From: Candidatus Bipolaricaulota bacterium
Lineage (GTDB): Bacteria > Bipolaricaulota > Bipolaricaulia > UBA7950 > UBA9294
DNA: 14,075 bases
Direction of reading: 5' to 3'
Assembly: GCA_030612485.1 (NCBI GenBank)
Contig: JAUWNS010000052.1
Span: 1 to 14,075 of the forward strand
Shown here: piece after piece, positions 1 through 6,680 of the stretch
Position numbering within the stretch: the stretch's first letter is position 1
Layout of the letters: each line of letters begins with the position of its first letter
The notes under the pieces: generated by a model
Database searches by the model: none
Seen by the model: the letters and a program-made list of their open reading frames with translations, nothing else
What the model was told of the DNA's origin: nothing
Program-made: the position numbers and the translations under genes

Positions 1-1
1 C

Positions 2-1189
2 GTGCCAGTACTCGCCGTGCACGAAGACCGTTCCCGCAGGATCGAGGTCACTCTTCGCGGTTCCGACTAAGTCGATCATCCCGTCCTTCCCCGTGACCGG
101 GCGCCTGCGCTGGATGAGGAGTCCCTTAGAGACGATGAACAGGGAGAGAGCGGTGACGGTTCCCACGGTGAGGAAGACCGTTGCCCAGGAGAGGCCGATC
201 GCGCGGTTTTGGATGTCAAACAGGGTGAACGACCCAGCAAGAAGAGCGATCACTCCTCCGGTGGTCAGGATCCCGTTGGTCGGTGTGAACGCATCGAGGA
301 CCATCAATAGCGTCCCAAAGAGGATGAGAGCCACTCCGACGGGGTTCACCGGGAGAATCTGCAACCCCAGGAAGGCGAGGATGAGGCATATCCCGCCTGC
401 AGCGAGGCCGAACCCGATCCCCGGATGGAAGAACTCGTAGATCAGCCCGTAGAGGCCGAGGATAAACAGAATGTAGACGATGTTCGGGTCGGCGAGGTAG
501 TTGAGGAGCCGCTCACGCAGGGTCGGCCGTATCTTGGTGATTGTGCGTCCGATCGTGTGCAGGGTGCGTCCGTCGGGGAGGACATAGCCATCGAGGCGGG
601 CAAGTAGGTCGTCGAGATCATCGGCTATTAGATCGATCACCCCCTGATCAAGCGCCTCTAATGCGGTGAGAGAGCTTGACTCGCGGACCGCAGCCTCCGC
701 CCACTCCACGTTGCGCCCGCGCTCCTCGGCGACCGATTTGGCGAAGGCGACGGCATCGTTTGTGATCTTCTCGGCCATCGTTTCGTCCTGCTCCTCCCCC
801 CCTCCCATCAGGTCGACTGGGTGAGCAGCGCCGATGTTCGTTCCTGGAGCCATCGCTGCGACATCCGCGGCAAGGGTGATCAGTACCCCGGCCGAGGCGG
901 CCCGTGCCCCGGCAGGTCCGACGAAGACGACGATCGGAACAGAGGAGGCGAGCTCGCCTATCACGATGTCGCGCATCGATTCTCCCAGCCCACCAGGGGT
1001 GTTCAGTTCGATCACGAGGAGTTCCGCCTCTTCCTCTTCGGCCTGCGCGATCGCCCGCAGGACGAGGTCCTTACTTACCGGGTTGATCGAGCCATCGAGC
1101 AGGAGGTGAACGATCCCCCCGCTCCCCCAAGAAGCCAGGGAGATTCCCAGGACGATGAGGATCGATAAGCCAAGCACACGTCGTTTCAT
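2..1189 (-). CDS. NfeD-family membrane-bound serine protease (partial, C-terminus beyond window)
   Basis: The visible 396 residues match the long class of NfeD proteins, ClpP-like membrane proteases that in known cases cut stomatin-type partners and act in membrane quality control. Residues 1-20 form a signal peptide. Residues about 25-200 are the ClpP-like domain, with the oxyanion-side ELNTPGG motif at 61-67, the probable nucleophile Ser99 in ARAASAG, and the probable general base Lys151 in AFAKSVAEERGRN. Several hydrophobic helices follow between about 232 and 358. The beginning of the soluble OB-fold NfeD domain (GKDGMIDLVGTA, about 367 on) is cut by the window edge. The ATG at 1189 is the only reasonable start, because an in-frame TAA lies five codons upstream, but no Shine-Dalgarno sequence precedes it. 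It lies 76 nt after the long CARDB gene on the same strand and could be co-transcribed. NfeD genes are often followed by a slipin gene, which would lie outside the window. Family assignment is secure; the substrate is unknown. Confidence 0.93.
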   Translation of the reverse strand, partial: MKRRVLGLSILIVLGISLASWGSGGIVHLLLDGSINPVSKDLVLRAIAQAEEEEAELLVIELNTPGGLGESMRDIVIGELASSVPIVVFVGPAGARAASAGVLITLAADVAAMAPGTNIGAAHPVDLMGGGEEQDETMAEKITNDAVAFAKSVAEERGRNVEWAEAAVRESSSLTALEALDQGVIDLIADDLDDLLARLDGYVLPDGRTLHTIGRTITKIRPTLRERLLNYLADPNIVYILFILGLYGLIYEFFHPGIGFGLAAGGICLILAFLGLQILPVNPVGVALILFGTLLMVLDAFTPTNGILTTGGVIALLAGSFTLFDIQNRAIGLSWATVFLTVGTVTALSLFIVSKGLLIQRRRPVTGKDGMIDLVGTAKSDLDPAGTVFVHGEYWH

Positions 1190-1265
1190 GGCAAGATTAC
1201 GTTACACCATCCACCCCCCGCCGTGCAACACATGTACTCCGACGAGGGGCGGCATGCAAAAGGTT

Positions 1266-4200
1266 CTATCGCTGACAGCAGACTGAGCCCGAGTCGAGGT
1301 TGTTATCCTCGTCGCACTCGTCGACGTATTCCTTACTGTCAGCAATGACGTCGAAGTCCAACGGGCAGGGAGGGGGCGTCGGGGCTGCTCCGCCCGGGGG
1401 TACCGTGAACGTGAAGCTGAAATGAAGCGCCTTACTGGCAGCAGGAGCGAGACTGGCAATGAGGATTTGATCCCCTCCTTCCGTGCTCTCCAGCTTGCAG
1501 TAGAAGTGTGTCGCTGTTTGAGTACCAATGTTCTCCACGGTTGCGTAGACGTTCACCGTACATACGAACTCTTGTTGTGGCGTCCAGCTACACGAGCAAC
1601 TCGAACGAGTGACGTCAATGACGAGGTCCGGGCACAGTGGCGTTGTGTCCTCACAGCAGAAGGTTGAGACAAAGAGATTGTTGTGCTCTCCATTGGGAGC
1701 GGGGTGACAGGACTCATCGATCACGTCCAAGAAGTCGGCCTCAAGGGTGTACTCGCAGCAAGGAGGTGTGGGATCGGTGGTGGCGAACTCGTACGAGAAC
1801 TCGACGCTGGTCGATCCGGTTGCGTTCAGCTCGGCGAGTTTAGGCCCAATAATCGGTAGGGCAAGTAACTCACCGCCAGGGATGCAGCCGTCAAGCAGGG
1901 CAACGCCAAACGAATCGGTCACGGGGACTTCCGGTGCGGTGTTGGTTACGGTCGCCTCTACATGCACCTCGCAGGAATACCCCCTTGGGGTTTCTATGCA
2001 TGAACACGAGTGGGAGCCGGTGACAATGAGATCAGGGCATTCTTGGGTCGGGATCTCACAACAGACCATGCCTCCAGCAACGTTATTCGCCTCGCCGTAT
2101 AGGACACATTCGTCTACTTCTTCTCCGCTGTCAACGATAAGCACAAAGTGGCAACAGTTGAAGTCTTCTTCGAGGGGTGTGAACGGCCAGGTAAACTCGA
2201 CCGTGGTGCTTCCTGTGGTGTTGAGCTCTGCAAGTTTGGATCCCTCGATCGTATACGCTAGGAAGTCCCCTGTTCCGTCGGCGCATCCGTAGTCGACGGC
2301 AACGTCGAAGGGATTCGGAATGAGCACACCTCCGATGTTCGTTACTGTTCCGTATACTGTCACTGTACAGGCATTCGCCACTAGCGCTGGAGCAAAGAAT
2401 CCCGGTCCGCACGTGCAGATAGCCTCATCCACAGCGATCATCAGGTCTGGGCAGTCCTGGGTCGTCCCGTCGCAACAGAATTCTACCGGGCCAAAGGCGT
2501 TGTTCATCTCCCCTCCAGGGAAACAACTCTCGTCGATGTTGTTTTCCCAGTCGACGAACAGGTCGTATGCGCAGCAGGCCTTTGTGGGATCGGTGGGCGT
2601 GAAGTTGAAGTCAAAGTGCACAACTTGCACGTTATCCGGGTTGATCTCCCCGGGAAAGACGGCATGGTACATGAAGAGGGGGCCTACTCCATCCTCACAC
2701 GTGTATTGCAGACGCACGACGAAGGGGCCTGTGACATTCGTTCCGCCCTTCAGCACCGTTGCATCGATACCAACGTGACACACCAGGTCTCCTCCGGGAG
2801 TCTCCCTACAGGTACATGTATCCGTTCCGAAGATGGCGAGATCCGGACATCTTCCATCATCCAGCGGCGGCTCTTTACAGCAGAAGCGTGCGACAAAGAA
2901 ATTATTGTGCTCTCCGTCGGGAGCCGGATGACAGGACTCATCGACCGCGTTCCAATAGTCGACCACAAGAACGTACTTGCAGCAGGGAGGTATGGGATCG
3001 GTCGTTACGAAGACGTACCAGAACCCAACGGACGTAGATCCAGTGGCGTTCAGCTCAGCCAATTTTGCTCCACTGATCACCTTACCTATGCTATGCGGTC
3101 CGCCACCATCGGTACAGCCATACAGCAGGCCAACGCCAAACGGAACGCTCACAGGGATTCCCGGCGCGATGTTGGTGATGGTCGCTTCGATATACACCCT
3201 GCAGATATGTCCCGTGTCGGTCTTCCAGCATCGACATGAGTGAATCCCCTCGATGGTAAGATCGGGGCACACACGTGGCTCACCATCGCAGCAGACAGTC
3301 CCATGGTAAGTGTTGTTGAACTCGCCCCACGGCGCGGGATAGCAAGATTCGTCGATTTCCGCGTGGCTGTCGACAATCAGGATGTACTTGCAACATGGCT
3401 CCGATCCAATGGTTGCTGGCAGCGAGAACTCAAAAAGAACAGTCTTGCTTCCTGTCGTGTTAATCTGATCTATCTCTGCTCCGCAGAGCAGTGTCTCTGG
3501 ATCAAGGATCGTTGTCCCATCGTCGCACGTAAGGCCGGTCAGCCAAAGGTGAAACGGTCCTGGGACCTCTCCTGTGCCGATGTTCATCACTGTTGCCTTC
3601 ACAGTGATATCCCACTTGTCGTCACTCTCGGTCTTTCCCTCTATGAACTCGCACATGGCCGAGCCAATGACGATGAGATCAGGGCAGTCTTCTCCTGGGA
3701 TTCCCTCGCCGACGGTGACGCTCGGAGAAAGGGCTAACATGCACTCTACCTTAGCCCAGCTGTGCTGGTAGTCCAGGTAGAGCGCGTCCGTCTGTCTTGC
3801 CCTTGTTTCAAGGACTTTCCCCTGCGAACCGGGTTCATACCAATCCTCCTCGGCCCAGGCGAGGTCGACGGCATAGGTATCCTCAGCGATCGGTTCAAAC
3901 TGGAACGAGCGCCCGGTAAAGTAGTAGTTGTGGTCAGGCTCCTCTTCGATAGCGACGATGACCCCTTCCTCATCTTGCAGTTCCTGGGTGTACGAGGAAA
4001 AGCTCGGCTCACTCTTAGGTGTCAACAAGATCCCTGGGATCACATCGGGTGTGAACGCACCGCCGAATTCTCGTTCGTACTCAGCCGGGAATCCGAGATC
4101 GTAGATCTTGAGCTCGAACTCATTCGGGTACTTCTCTGCAACGTAACTAGCCAATCCGAAGACCAGCAGGGCATCGGTTGTCCCATGCGGTGAGTCTGTC

Positions 4201-4505
4201 TTCATCGAGCCCTTTCCCAGGATGTCGGCGAGCTCGATCGTATCGAGTTCGTCAATCACTCCGTCGTTGTTTAGGTCTTCGAGCAGGCGTGGATAGCCGT
4301 GATCGTGAAACCAGGCAAGGATTGTCGCCGCCTCGACCGGAGCGATCCAATGATCCCCCCAGTCCGGTCTGCTCGCTGTGCTGATCAGTTGTAGGTCAGA
4401 TACGATAAATCCGGCTGGTTCCCCCGGCTGTGCAAAAGACCAGAGGTTGAAGGCCAACAAAACACCCAACGCCACCATGATTCCGATCTGCATCTTCCGT
4501 TTCAT
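1266..4505 (-). CDS. Secreted cysteine-rich protein with six tandem CARDB-like repeats and a dockerin-like calcium loop
   Basis: This is an exported protein of 1079 aa, probably cell-surface or extracellular, of unknown role. The start is the ATG at 4505: a strong GGGAGG Shine-Dalgarno precedes it and it begins a standard signal peptide (MKRKMQIGIM, cleavage probably after SFA at 23-25). The open frame continues up to 4628, but that would run into the promoter. Residues about 32-262 are an N-terminal domain shared with the 549-aa neighbour. It contains an EF-hand/dockerin-type loop with acidic ligands at Asp77, Asn79, Asp81, Asp85 and Asp88. Six repeats follow (274-406, 413-543, 553-678, 685-816, 823-951, 958-1077). 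Each opens with CPDL, carries the CARDB-type DES...NN ending and closes with CC. Cysteine number is 9-10 per repeat and 59 in the mature protein, so heavy disulfide bonding outside the cytoplasm is inferred. CARDB domains are adhesion-like beta-sandwiches. No enzymatic motif is intact. Confidence 0.9.
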   Translation of the reverse strand: MKRKMQIGIMVALGVLLAFNLWSFAQPGEPAGFIVSDLQLISTASRPDWGDHWIAPVEAATILAWFHDHGYPRLLEDLNNDGVIDELDTIELADILGKGSMKTDSPHGTTDALLVFGLASYVAEKYPNEFELKIYDLGFPAEYEREFGGAFTPDVIPGILLTPKSEPSFSSYTQELQDEEGVIVAIEEEPDHNYYFTGRSFQFEPIAEDTYAVDLAWAEEDWYEPGSQGKVLETRARQTDALYLDYQHSWAKVECMLALSPSVTVGEGIPGEDCPDLIVIGSAMCEFIEGKTESDDKWDITVKATVMNIGTGEVPGPFHLWLTGLTCDDGTTILDPETLLCGAEIDQINTTGSKTVLFEFSLPATIGSEPCCKYILIVDSHAEIDESCYPAPWGEFNNTYHGTVCCDGEPRVCPDLTIEGIHSCRCWKTDTGHICRVYIEATITNIAPGIPVSVPFGVGLLYGCTDGGGPHSIGKVISGAKLAELNATGSTSVGFWYVFVTTDPIPPCCKYVLVVDYWNAVDESCHPAPDGEHNNFFVARFCCKEPPLDDGRCPDLAIFGTDTCTCRETPGGDLVCHVGIDATVLKGGTNVTGPFVVRLQYTCEDGVGPLFMYHAVFPGEINPDNVQVVHFDFNFTPTDPTKACCAYDLFVDWENNIDESCFPGGEMNNAFGPVEFCCDGTTQDCPDLMIAVDEAICTCGPGFFAPALVANACTVTVYGTVTNIGGVLIPNPFDVAVDYGCADGTGDFLAYTIEGSKLAELNTTGSTTVEFTWPFTPLEEDFNCCHFVLIVDSGEEVDECVLYGEANNVAGGMVCCEIPTQECPDLIVTGSHSCSCIETPRGYSCEVHVEATVTNTAPEVPVTDSFGVALLDGCIPGGELLALPIIGPKLAELNATGSTSVEFSYEFATTDPTPPCCEYTLEADFLDVIDESCHPAPNGEHNNLFVSTFCCEDTTPLCPDLVIDVTRSSCSCSWTPQQEFVCTVNVYATVENIGTQTATHFYCKLESTEGGDQILIASLAPAASKALHFSFTFTVPPGGAAPTPPPCPLDFDVIADSKEYVDECDEDNNLDSGSVCCQR
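1275..3686 (-). repeat. Six tandem ~125-140-residue cysteine-rich CARDB-like coding repeats
   Basis: In minus-strand order the units lie at 3686-3288, 3269-2877, 2849-2472, 2453-2058, 2039-1653 and 1634-1275. Linkers of roughly 6-9 residues separate them. Units 2-5 each hold ten cysteines in the same order: CPDL, CxC, C, C, CC, C (in DESC or DEC), CC. Unit 1 lacks one of the CxC pair. Unit 6 has nine cysteines and a different core resembling the sole repeat of the neighbouring paralog. Units 2 and 5 are the most alike, sharing KLAELNATGSTSV, PPCC and DESCHPAP, although they are not adjacent. The DNA has diverged, so the repeats are clear in protein but are not a recent perfect tandem. Confidence 0.9.
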
Positions 4506-4529
4506 GCTGCCTCCCTGTTGCAAGATACT

Positions 4530-4590
4530 GGAGCATGAGGTAGAAGGAAAGGGCGCGCAAACTGTCAAGCACGATCTTGTATCATGCTCC
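4530..4590. repeat. 9-bp inverted repeat in the leader of the long CARDB gene
   Basis: GGAGCATGA (4530-4538) is exactly complementary to TCATGCTCC (4582-4590), with 43 nt between the arms. It lies wholly within the predicted untranslated leader, downstream of the promoter and just upstream of the ribosome binding site. It could form an RNA stem or a dimeric protein site. A function is not shown. Confidence 0.4.
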
Positions 4591-4600
4591 GCAATCTTAG

Positions 4601-4628
4601 AGTATAGGGCGAAATACAGACCTGTCAA
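4601..4628 (-). promoter_or_regulatory. Sigma70-type promoter of the long CARDB gene
   Basis: On the minus strand a perfect TTGACA (-35, 4628-4623) is followed after 16 bp by TATACT (-10, 4606-4601). Transcription would start near 4594, giving a leader of about 90 nt before the ATG at 4505. The same arrangement, including flanking TA before -35 and CCC before -10, precedes the paralog at 6564-6591. This supports the ATG at 4505 over any longer start. Confidence 0.75.
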
Positions 4629-4766
4629 TAAACGTTCTCATCAACGTCTATTGGTTGTTCGGCGGCCTTGGTGAAATGGTAGATGTTTCCGCTTCTCAGC
4701 GAGAGAAAGGAAGGATAAGGGCGAACACCAGGATAATCACACGTTGTTTTTTAGGCACGACGTGAC
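4629..4766. other. Intergenic stretch between the two CARDB paralogs, no gene seen
   Basis: The interval from 4506 to 4828 contains no credible coding region. It holds the leader and promoter of the long gene (4506-4628) and the hairpin downstream of the short gene (4769-4813). The remaining stretch has a T6 run at about 4747-4752 and no further signal I can support. Confidence 0.5.
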
Positions 4767-4768
4767 AC

Positions 4769-4813
4769 CCCTGCACCCCTCAGTGTGATATATGCGCACC
4801 GAGGGGTGCAGGG
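4769..4813 (-). terminator. Strong hairpin just downstream of the 549-aa paralog (probable transcription end)
   Basis: CCCTGCACCCCTC (4769-4781) pairs perfectly with GAGGGGTGCAGGG (4801-4813). A further short inner stem (GTGTG with CGCAC) leaves an AT loop. The hairpin begins 16 nt after the stop codon of the minus-strand gene, so its position fits a terminator. No T tract follows on the minus strand, so it is not a canonical intrinsic terminator; it may instead stabilise the 3' end. Confidence 0.5.
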
Positions 4814-4828
4814 TTTGAAGCGAGTCGA

Positions 4829-6478
4829 TCAGTCGCAGCAGACCGAGCCCGAGTCGAAGTTGTTCGCCTCGATGCACTCGTCAATGTATTCCTTGCTGTC
4901 GGCCATCGCAAGTAATTTCAATGGACAGACTGGACTCTGGCCACGAGGAACCGTGTATGTGAAGCTGAAGTGAAGTGATTTGGTAGCTCCGGGAGCAAGG
5001 CTGGCAATTAGGATCTGATCCCCGCCTTTGGCGCTATCCAGTTTGCAGTAGAAATGGTTAGCTGGCTCGTTCCCGATATTTTCTACGGTGGCACGAACGT
5101 CTACCGTACATACGAGCTCTTCTTGTTGTGACAAAGTACACGAGCAACTTGACTTATCGATATGGATGGTGAGGTCTGGACACTTGGGGTGTCCATTAGG
5201 GTGATCGTCATCCGGAGGTTCTTTGCTCGGTCCGGTCGTTCGTACACGGAAACCGGAAGCAAGGTGATCTGCTGGGAGCGGTCCACCGATACAGGAGGAG
5301 ATATACCCGATAATTGAAACGTCGGTCGTTGGGCCAGGAACGGAGAAGGAGAAAACGGCTGACTCCCCGATCTCGATACCGCAGCTTCCTAAGGGAGCGC
5401 GCCACTCCCAACCCATCGGGATCGTTGGGTTGATCAACCACGTTCCCGGTCCAGATTGGTCGATGGTGGTAAGTCCATCGGTGTTAGGGATAGCAAAGTG
5501 GCAAATTCCACAGCCATCCTTGACAAAGCTTATATTCCTGACGTCGTATGTATAAGTGTCGACGTCTCCATCCCGGGTGACACACTCCTCGATCTCGATC
5601 TCACCATACCCAGTGGTTGTGGTTGTTACATCATAACCGATCGCTCCCTCGGGACAGGGGCCGTGAATGGTTGTATCCTTATCGTGTTCTATCGCTGGAG
5701 AAAGGGCGAGCATGAACTCGACTTTCACCCATTGACCCTCGTAGTAAATGTAGAGGGCATCGGTCTCCATTGCTTCTGTTTCCAATATTTGTCCGTGGAT
5801 CCCGGGTTCCCAACGATCTTCTTTTCCCCACGCAAAATCGACCGGGTGATACCCGTCGTCTGTTGGCTCAAAGAGGAACGAGCGGCCGGCGAGGTAGTAA
5901 TTAAGCTTATTTCCTTCTTCTTCGATCCCGATGATCACCCCTTCAGCGCTTCGTAGTTCGTAGATGTAAGCAGGGTAATTCGGTTCAGGCTCGAGAGTCA
6001 ACAGTATTCCAGGGATCGCATCCGGGGCGAAAGAGACAGGGAACTCTCGGGCAAATTCGGCCGGGAACCCCACGTCGTAGATCTTGAGCTCAAACTCGTT
6101 AGGATATACCTCGGCAACATAGGTCGCTAATCCGCGTACGAGGCGGGCATCTGTCGTTCCCCGTGGGGAATCTGTCTCCATGACACCATCCCCGAAAAAG
6201 TTTGCTAATTCGATGGTGTCGAGTTCGTCTATTACCCCATCACCGTTCCAATCCTTCATCAGGAGTGGAAAGCCGTGATCGTGAAACCAAGCCAGGATCG
6301 TCGCTGCCTCAACCGGTCCGGACCAGTGATCCCCCCAATCAGGCTTGCTTGCTGTGCTAATTAGCTGCAAATCACTGATTGCCCAGCCGGTTGGCGTTTC
6401 AGCTTGGGAAAGGCACAACAGATTGAAGAGCAGTAATGCAATTGCCAACAGGACACCAATGCGTGAAAGTCGTCTCAT
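4829..6478 (-). CDS. Secreted paralog with dockerin-like loop and one CARDB-like repeat
   Basis: This is a 549-aa exported protein of unknown function. The ATG at 6478 has a good AAGGAGGA Shine-Dalgarno 8 nt upstream and opens a signal peptide, with cleavage probably after LSQA (about residue 26). Cys22 is not preceded by a lipobox. Residues about 30-262 align throughout with the N-terminal domain of the downstream 1079-aa protein, including the calcium-type loop Asp76, Asn78, Asp80, Asp84, Asp87. Residues about 273-415 form a segment absent from that protein, with six cysteines and a beta-rich look. A Pro/Asp/His-rich linker (about 418-432) leads to a single CARDB-like repeat at 433-548 with nine cysteines. 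That repeat closely resembles the last repeat of the long paralog: both contain GGDQILIASLAP, LHFSFT and DSGSVCC. Both genes point the same way but have separate promoters. Duplication followed by repeat expansion or loss is inferred. Confidence 0.9.
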   Translation of the reverse strand: MRRLSRIGVLLAIALLLFNLLCLSQAETPTGWAISDLQLISTASKPDWGDHWSGPVEAATILAWFHDHGFPLLMKDWNGDGVIDELDTIELANFFGDGVMETDSPRGTTDARLVRGLATYVAEVYPNEFELKIYDVGFPAEFAREFPVSFAPDAIPGILLTLEPEPNYPAYIYELRSAEGVIIGIEEEGNKLNYYLAGRSFLFEPTDDGYHPVDFAWGKEDRWEPGIHGQILETEAMETDALYIYYEGQWVKVEFMLALSPAIEHDKDTTIHGPCPEGAIGYDVTTTTTGYGEIEIEECVTRDGDVDTYTYDVRNISFVKDGCGICHFAIPNTDGLTTIDQSGPGTWLINPTIPMGWEWRAPLGSCGIEIGESAVFSFSVPGPTTDVSIIGYISSCIGGPLPADHLASGFRVRTTGPSKEPPDDDHPNGHPKCPDLTIHIDKSSCSCTLSQQEELVCTVDVRATVENIGNEPANHFYCKLDSAKGGDQILIASLAPGATKSLHFSFTYTVPRGQSPVCPLKLLAMADSKEYIDECIEANNFDSGSVCCD

Positions 6479-6550
6479 AACACTCTTCCTCCTTTTAAAA
6501 GCAGGTCCTTGAGCGGGGGCAGCATGACGAGGATCTATGACTGCCTGATC

Positions 6551-6583
6551 TTCCCTCTCCCTCAGTATAGGGGAGAGAGGGAA
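6551..6583. repeat. Inverted repeat straddling the -10 element of the 549-aa paralog promoter
   Basis: TTCCCTCTC (6551-6559) pairs with GAGAGGGAA (6575-6583). A one-base bulge and four more pairs bring the arms to a six-base centre that overlaps the TATACT -10 box at 6564-6569. Placement on a promoter suggests an operator or a start-site RNA stem, but only the symmetry is observed. Confidence 0.4.
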
Positions 6584-6591
6584 AGTGTCAA
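6564..6591 (-). promoter_or_regulatory. Sigma70-type promoter of the 549-aa CARDB paralog
   Basis: The minus strand shows TTGACA (6591-6586), a 16-bp spacer, then TATACT (6569-6564). Start of transcription is expected near 6557, about 80 nt before the ATG at 6478. It shares TATTGACA and CCCTATACT with the promoter of the long paralog, so the pair is probably expressed under the same conditions. Confidence 0.75.
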
Positions 6592-6680
6592 TAGGAGCAC
6601 GGATTTAGCAGAGCGGTCAGTGGGGGAGGTTTCGGGTACCATTAACGGTCAAGCGGTTCGATAGAGAGGAGAAGAGAGGA

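Noticed and set aside
834..1168. Plus-strand frames opposite nfeD
   Set aside because: They are shadows of a well-conserved NfeD reading frame.
1205..1262. Possible terminator between the long CARDB gene and nfeD
   Set aside because: Only a 7-bp stem with a G-U pair and a loop near 28 nt can be drawn, with no T tract.
1275..3686. CRISPR array or DNA-level satellite
   Set aside because: The periodicity is ~390 nt, coding, and diverged in DNA; it is a protein-domain repeat.
1747..3737. Several long plus-strand open frames across the CARDB gene
   Set aside because: They lie antisense to a continuous 1079-aa frame with clear repeats and signal peptide; their translations show no domain or coherent start signal.
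4563..4568. Second TTGACA on the minus strand in the long-gene leader
   Set aside because: No -10-like hexamer lies 15-19 bp downstream of it.
4506..4628. N-terminal extension of the long CARDB protein to an ATG at 4628
   Set aside because: It would overlap the -35 and -10 elements and has no Shine-Dalgarno; the ATG at 4505 has both a strong one and a signal peptide directly after it.
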